Part shown: positions 5,219 through 5,965 of the stretch, one piece after another
Layout: the number at the start of each line of letters is the position of its first letter
How positions within the stretch are numbered: the stretch's first letter is position 1
From: an uncultured Flavobacterium sp.
GTDB taxonomy: Bacteria > Bacteroidota > Bacteroidia > Flavobacteriales > Flavobacteriaceae
Length of the DNA stretch: 5,965 nt
NCBI GenBank assembly: GCA_946480635.1
Contig: CAMLKV010000155.1
Coordinates: 1 to 5,965 of the forward strand
Direction of reading: 5' to 3'
The notes under the pieces: model-generated
The model's database searches: none
The model's input: the letters and a program-made list of their open reading frames with translations, nothing else
What the model was told of the DNA's origin: nothing
Made by a program: the position numbers and the translations under genes

Positions 5219-5965
5219 TTATTCCAAAACATATTTCAGTGTAATTCCGTACGTTCTAGGATCACCCAAAACTGCAGCGTAATGCCCTGCATTTCCAGCT
5301 CCTGGAAGCAACTGTTCATAATAATCTTTATTAAATAGATTACGTCCCCATAACGAAACTGACAATCCGCTTGATGTTCTGAATCCAAATCGACCATTAA
5401 ATAAAGCGTATCCTTCCACATTCAGATATTTTGACGGTGACGGACTTGATGAAAATTCTGATCTGAAATAAGAATCTAAAGCCACATAAAAACTACCTTC
5501 TCTTTTCAGGAATTTTACCGCAGTTGCATATTCAGAACCGAAGGCCCCTGTCCATTTTGAAATTCCAGGTAATCTCCCTCCTGAAACATCTTTAAATGCC
5601 TGTGCTGAACCGGTTTCTTCTAATGGAACTGGTGCGTTTTTAAACGACACATATTTTCCATCGGTATAAGATAAACTTCCGTTAAAATTCAAAACTTCAA
5701 ACACTCTTATATTTCCTTCTAATTCAACACCTCTCACTCTCACTTTCTCAGCATTGGAAAGATAACCTCTGTTCACTCCCAACTCTGCAGTTTGAACTTG
5801 AGTTTGATAATCTTTAATATTAGTATTGTAAAGTGTTATATTTAATCGAGAATTAGATGTTGGATTACTTTTGAAACCAATTTCAAAATGCTCCACTTCT
5901 TCTGGTTTGATTATAGCAAGTTCTGTAAGCGTTTCCCCATTTGCGGTTGGGAGCCCACCAAGATT
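5219..5965 (-). CDS. TonB-dependent outer-membrane receptor, C-terminal part
   Basis: The frame enters from the right edge without a start and ends at a TAA at 5221-5219, giving 248 residues of a protein that should be some 650-850 long. Visible features are those of the last strands of a 22-strand TonB-dependent receptor barrel: IKPEEVEHFEIGFKS near the edge, SRLNITLYNTNIKDYQ, KVRVRGVELEGNIRVFE, LNFNGSLSYTDGKY, LNGRFGFR-type strands, and SLWGRNLFNKDYYEQLLPG, a very common receptor motif. The AVLGDPRTYGITLKYVLE ending is the usual G-x-P-R-x-Y-G closing strand. Such receptors import scarce nutrients (iron chelates, vitamins, sugars, some organosulfur compounds) using TonB energy. The plug and TonB box lie outside the window, so the ligand is unknown. 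The chain ends in V-L-E rather than a terminal aromatic, which is slightly unusual. The downstream sulfur-linked fusion gene suggests a sulfur-related substrate or co-regulation. Confidence 0.95.
   Translation of the reverse strand, partial: NLGGLPTANGETLTELAIIKPEEVEHFEIGFKSNPTSNSRLNITLYNTNIKDYQTQVQTAELGVNRGYLSNAEKVRVRGVELEGNIRVFEVLNFNGSLSYTDGKYVSFKNAPVPLEETGSAQAFKDVSGGRLPGISKWTGAFGSEYATAVKFLKREGSFYVALDSYFRSEFSSSPSPSKYLNVEGYALFNGRFGFRTSSGLSVSLWGRNLFNKDYYEQLLPGAGNAGHYAAVLGDPRTYGITLKYVLE

Noticed and set aside
5236..5421. Leftward open frame of 61 codons
   Set aside because: It is out of frame within the TonB-dependent receptor coding sequence, whose frame carries recognisable receptor motifs.

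Overview
This AT-rich window looks like a chromosomal segment from a member of the Flavobacteriaceae, probably Flavobacterium or a close relative. The pointers are lysine- and asparagine-rich proteins with A/T-ending codons, and no Shine-Dalgarno-like stretch before the starts. There is also a TAnnTTTG-type promoter, a lipoprotein with a Bacteroidota-style surface-export signal (C-Q-D-D), signal peptides ending in F-S-Q or S-A-Q, and a TonB-dependent receptor. The assignment rests on these features only; no database was searched.

Left part (1-2050). A leftward gene fragment with a signal peptide (1-174) diverges from a rightward three-gene unit: a MarR-family regulator (315-767), an NfsB-like nitroreductase (772-1404) and a secreted YceI-family protein (1426-1992). 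Gaps within the unit are 4 and 21 bases, and a strong hairpin terminator closes it (2014-2050). Two near-identical palindromes of the form ATTTGTAnnTACAAAT lie just before the regulator, 31 bases centre to centre. Each covers one of the predicted -33 and -7 promoter elements. The simplest reading is that the MarR protein represses its own operon from these sites and releases it under some chemical or redox stress.

Middle part (2165-3163). A single gene encodes an unrecognised 315-residue lipoprotein, predicted to be exported to the cell surface, with a Trp/Tyr-rich segment and a Ser/aromatic-rich C-terminal end. It is separated from the convergent unit on its right by a hairpin that can serve as a terminator in both directions.

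Right part (3189-5965, minus strand). Three genes run leftward in a tight row: the C-terminal part of a TonB-dependent outer-membrane receptor, a small predicted outer-membrane beta-barrel protein, and a fusion protein. The fusion joins a siroheme-synthase-type precorrin-2 dehydrogenase domain to a TauE/SafE (TSUP) anion exporter. The fusion ties this unit to sulfite or sulfur metabolism. The receptor and barrel suggest that an outer-membrane uptake step belongs to the same programme, but the substrate cannot be read from the sequence.

No tRNA, rRNA, CRISPR array, insertion sequence or attachment site was seen. The longest stretches without genes (about 140, 172 and 76 bases) hold the operators and promoter, one terminator plus AT-rich sequence, and the shared terminator.
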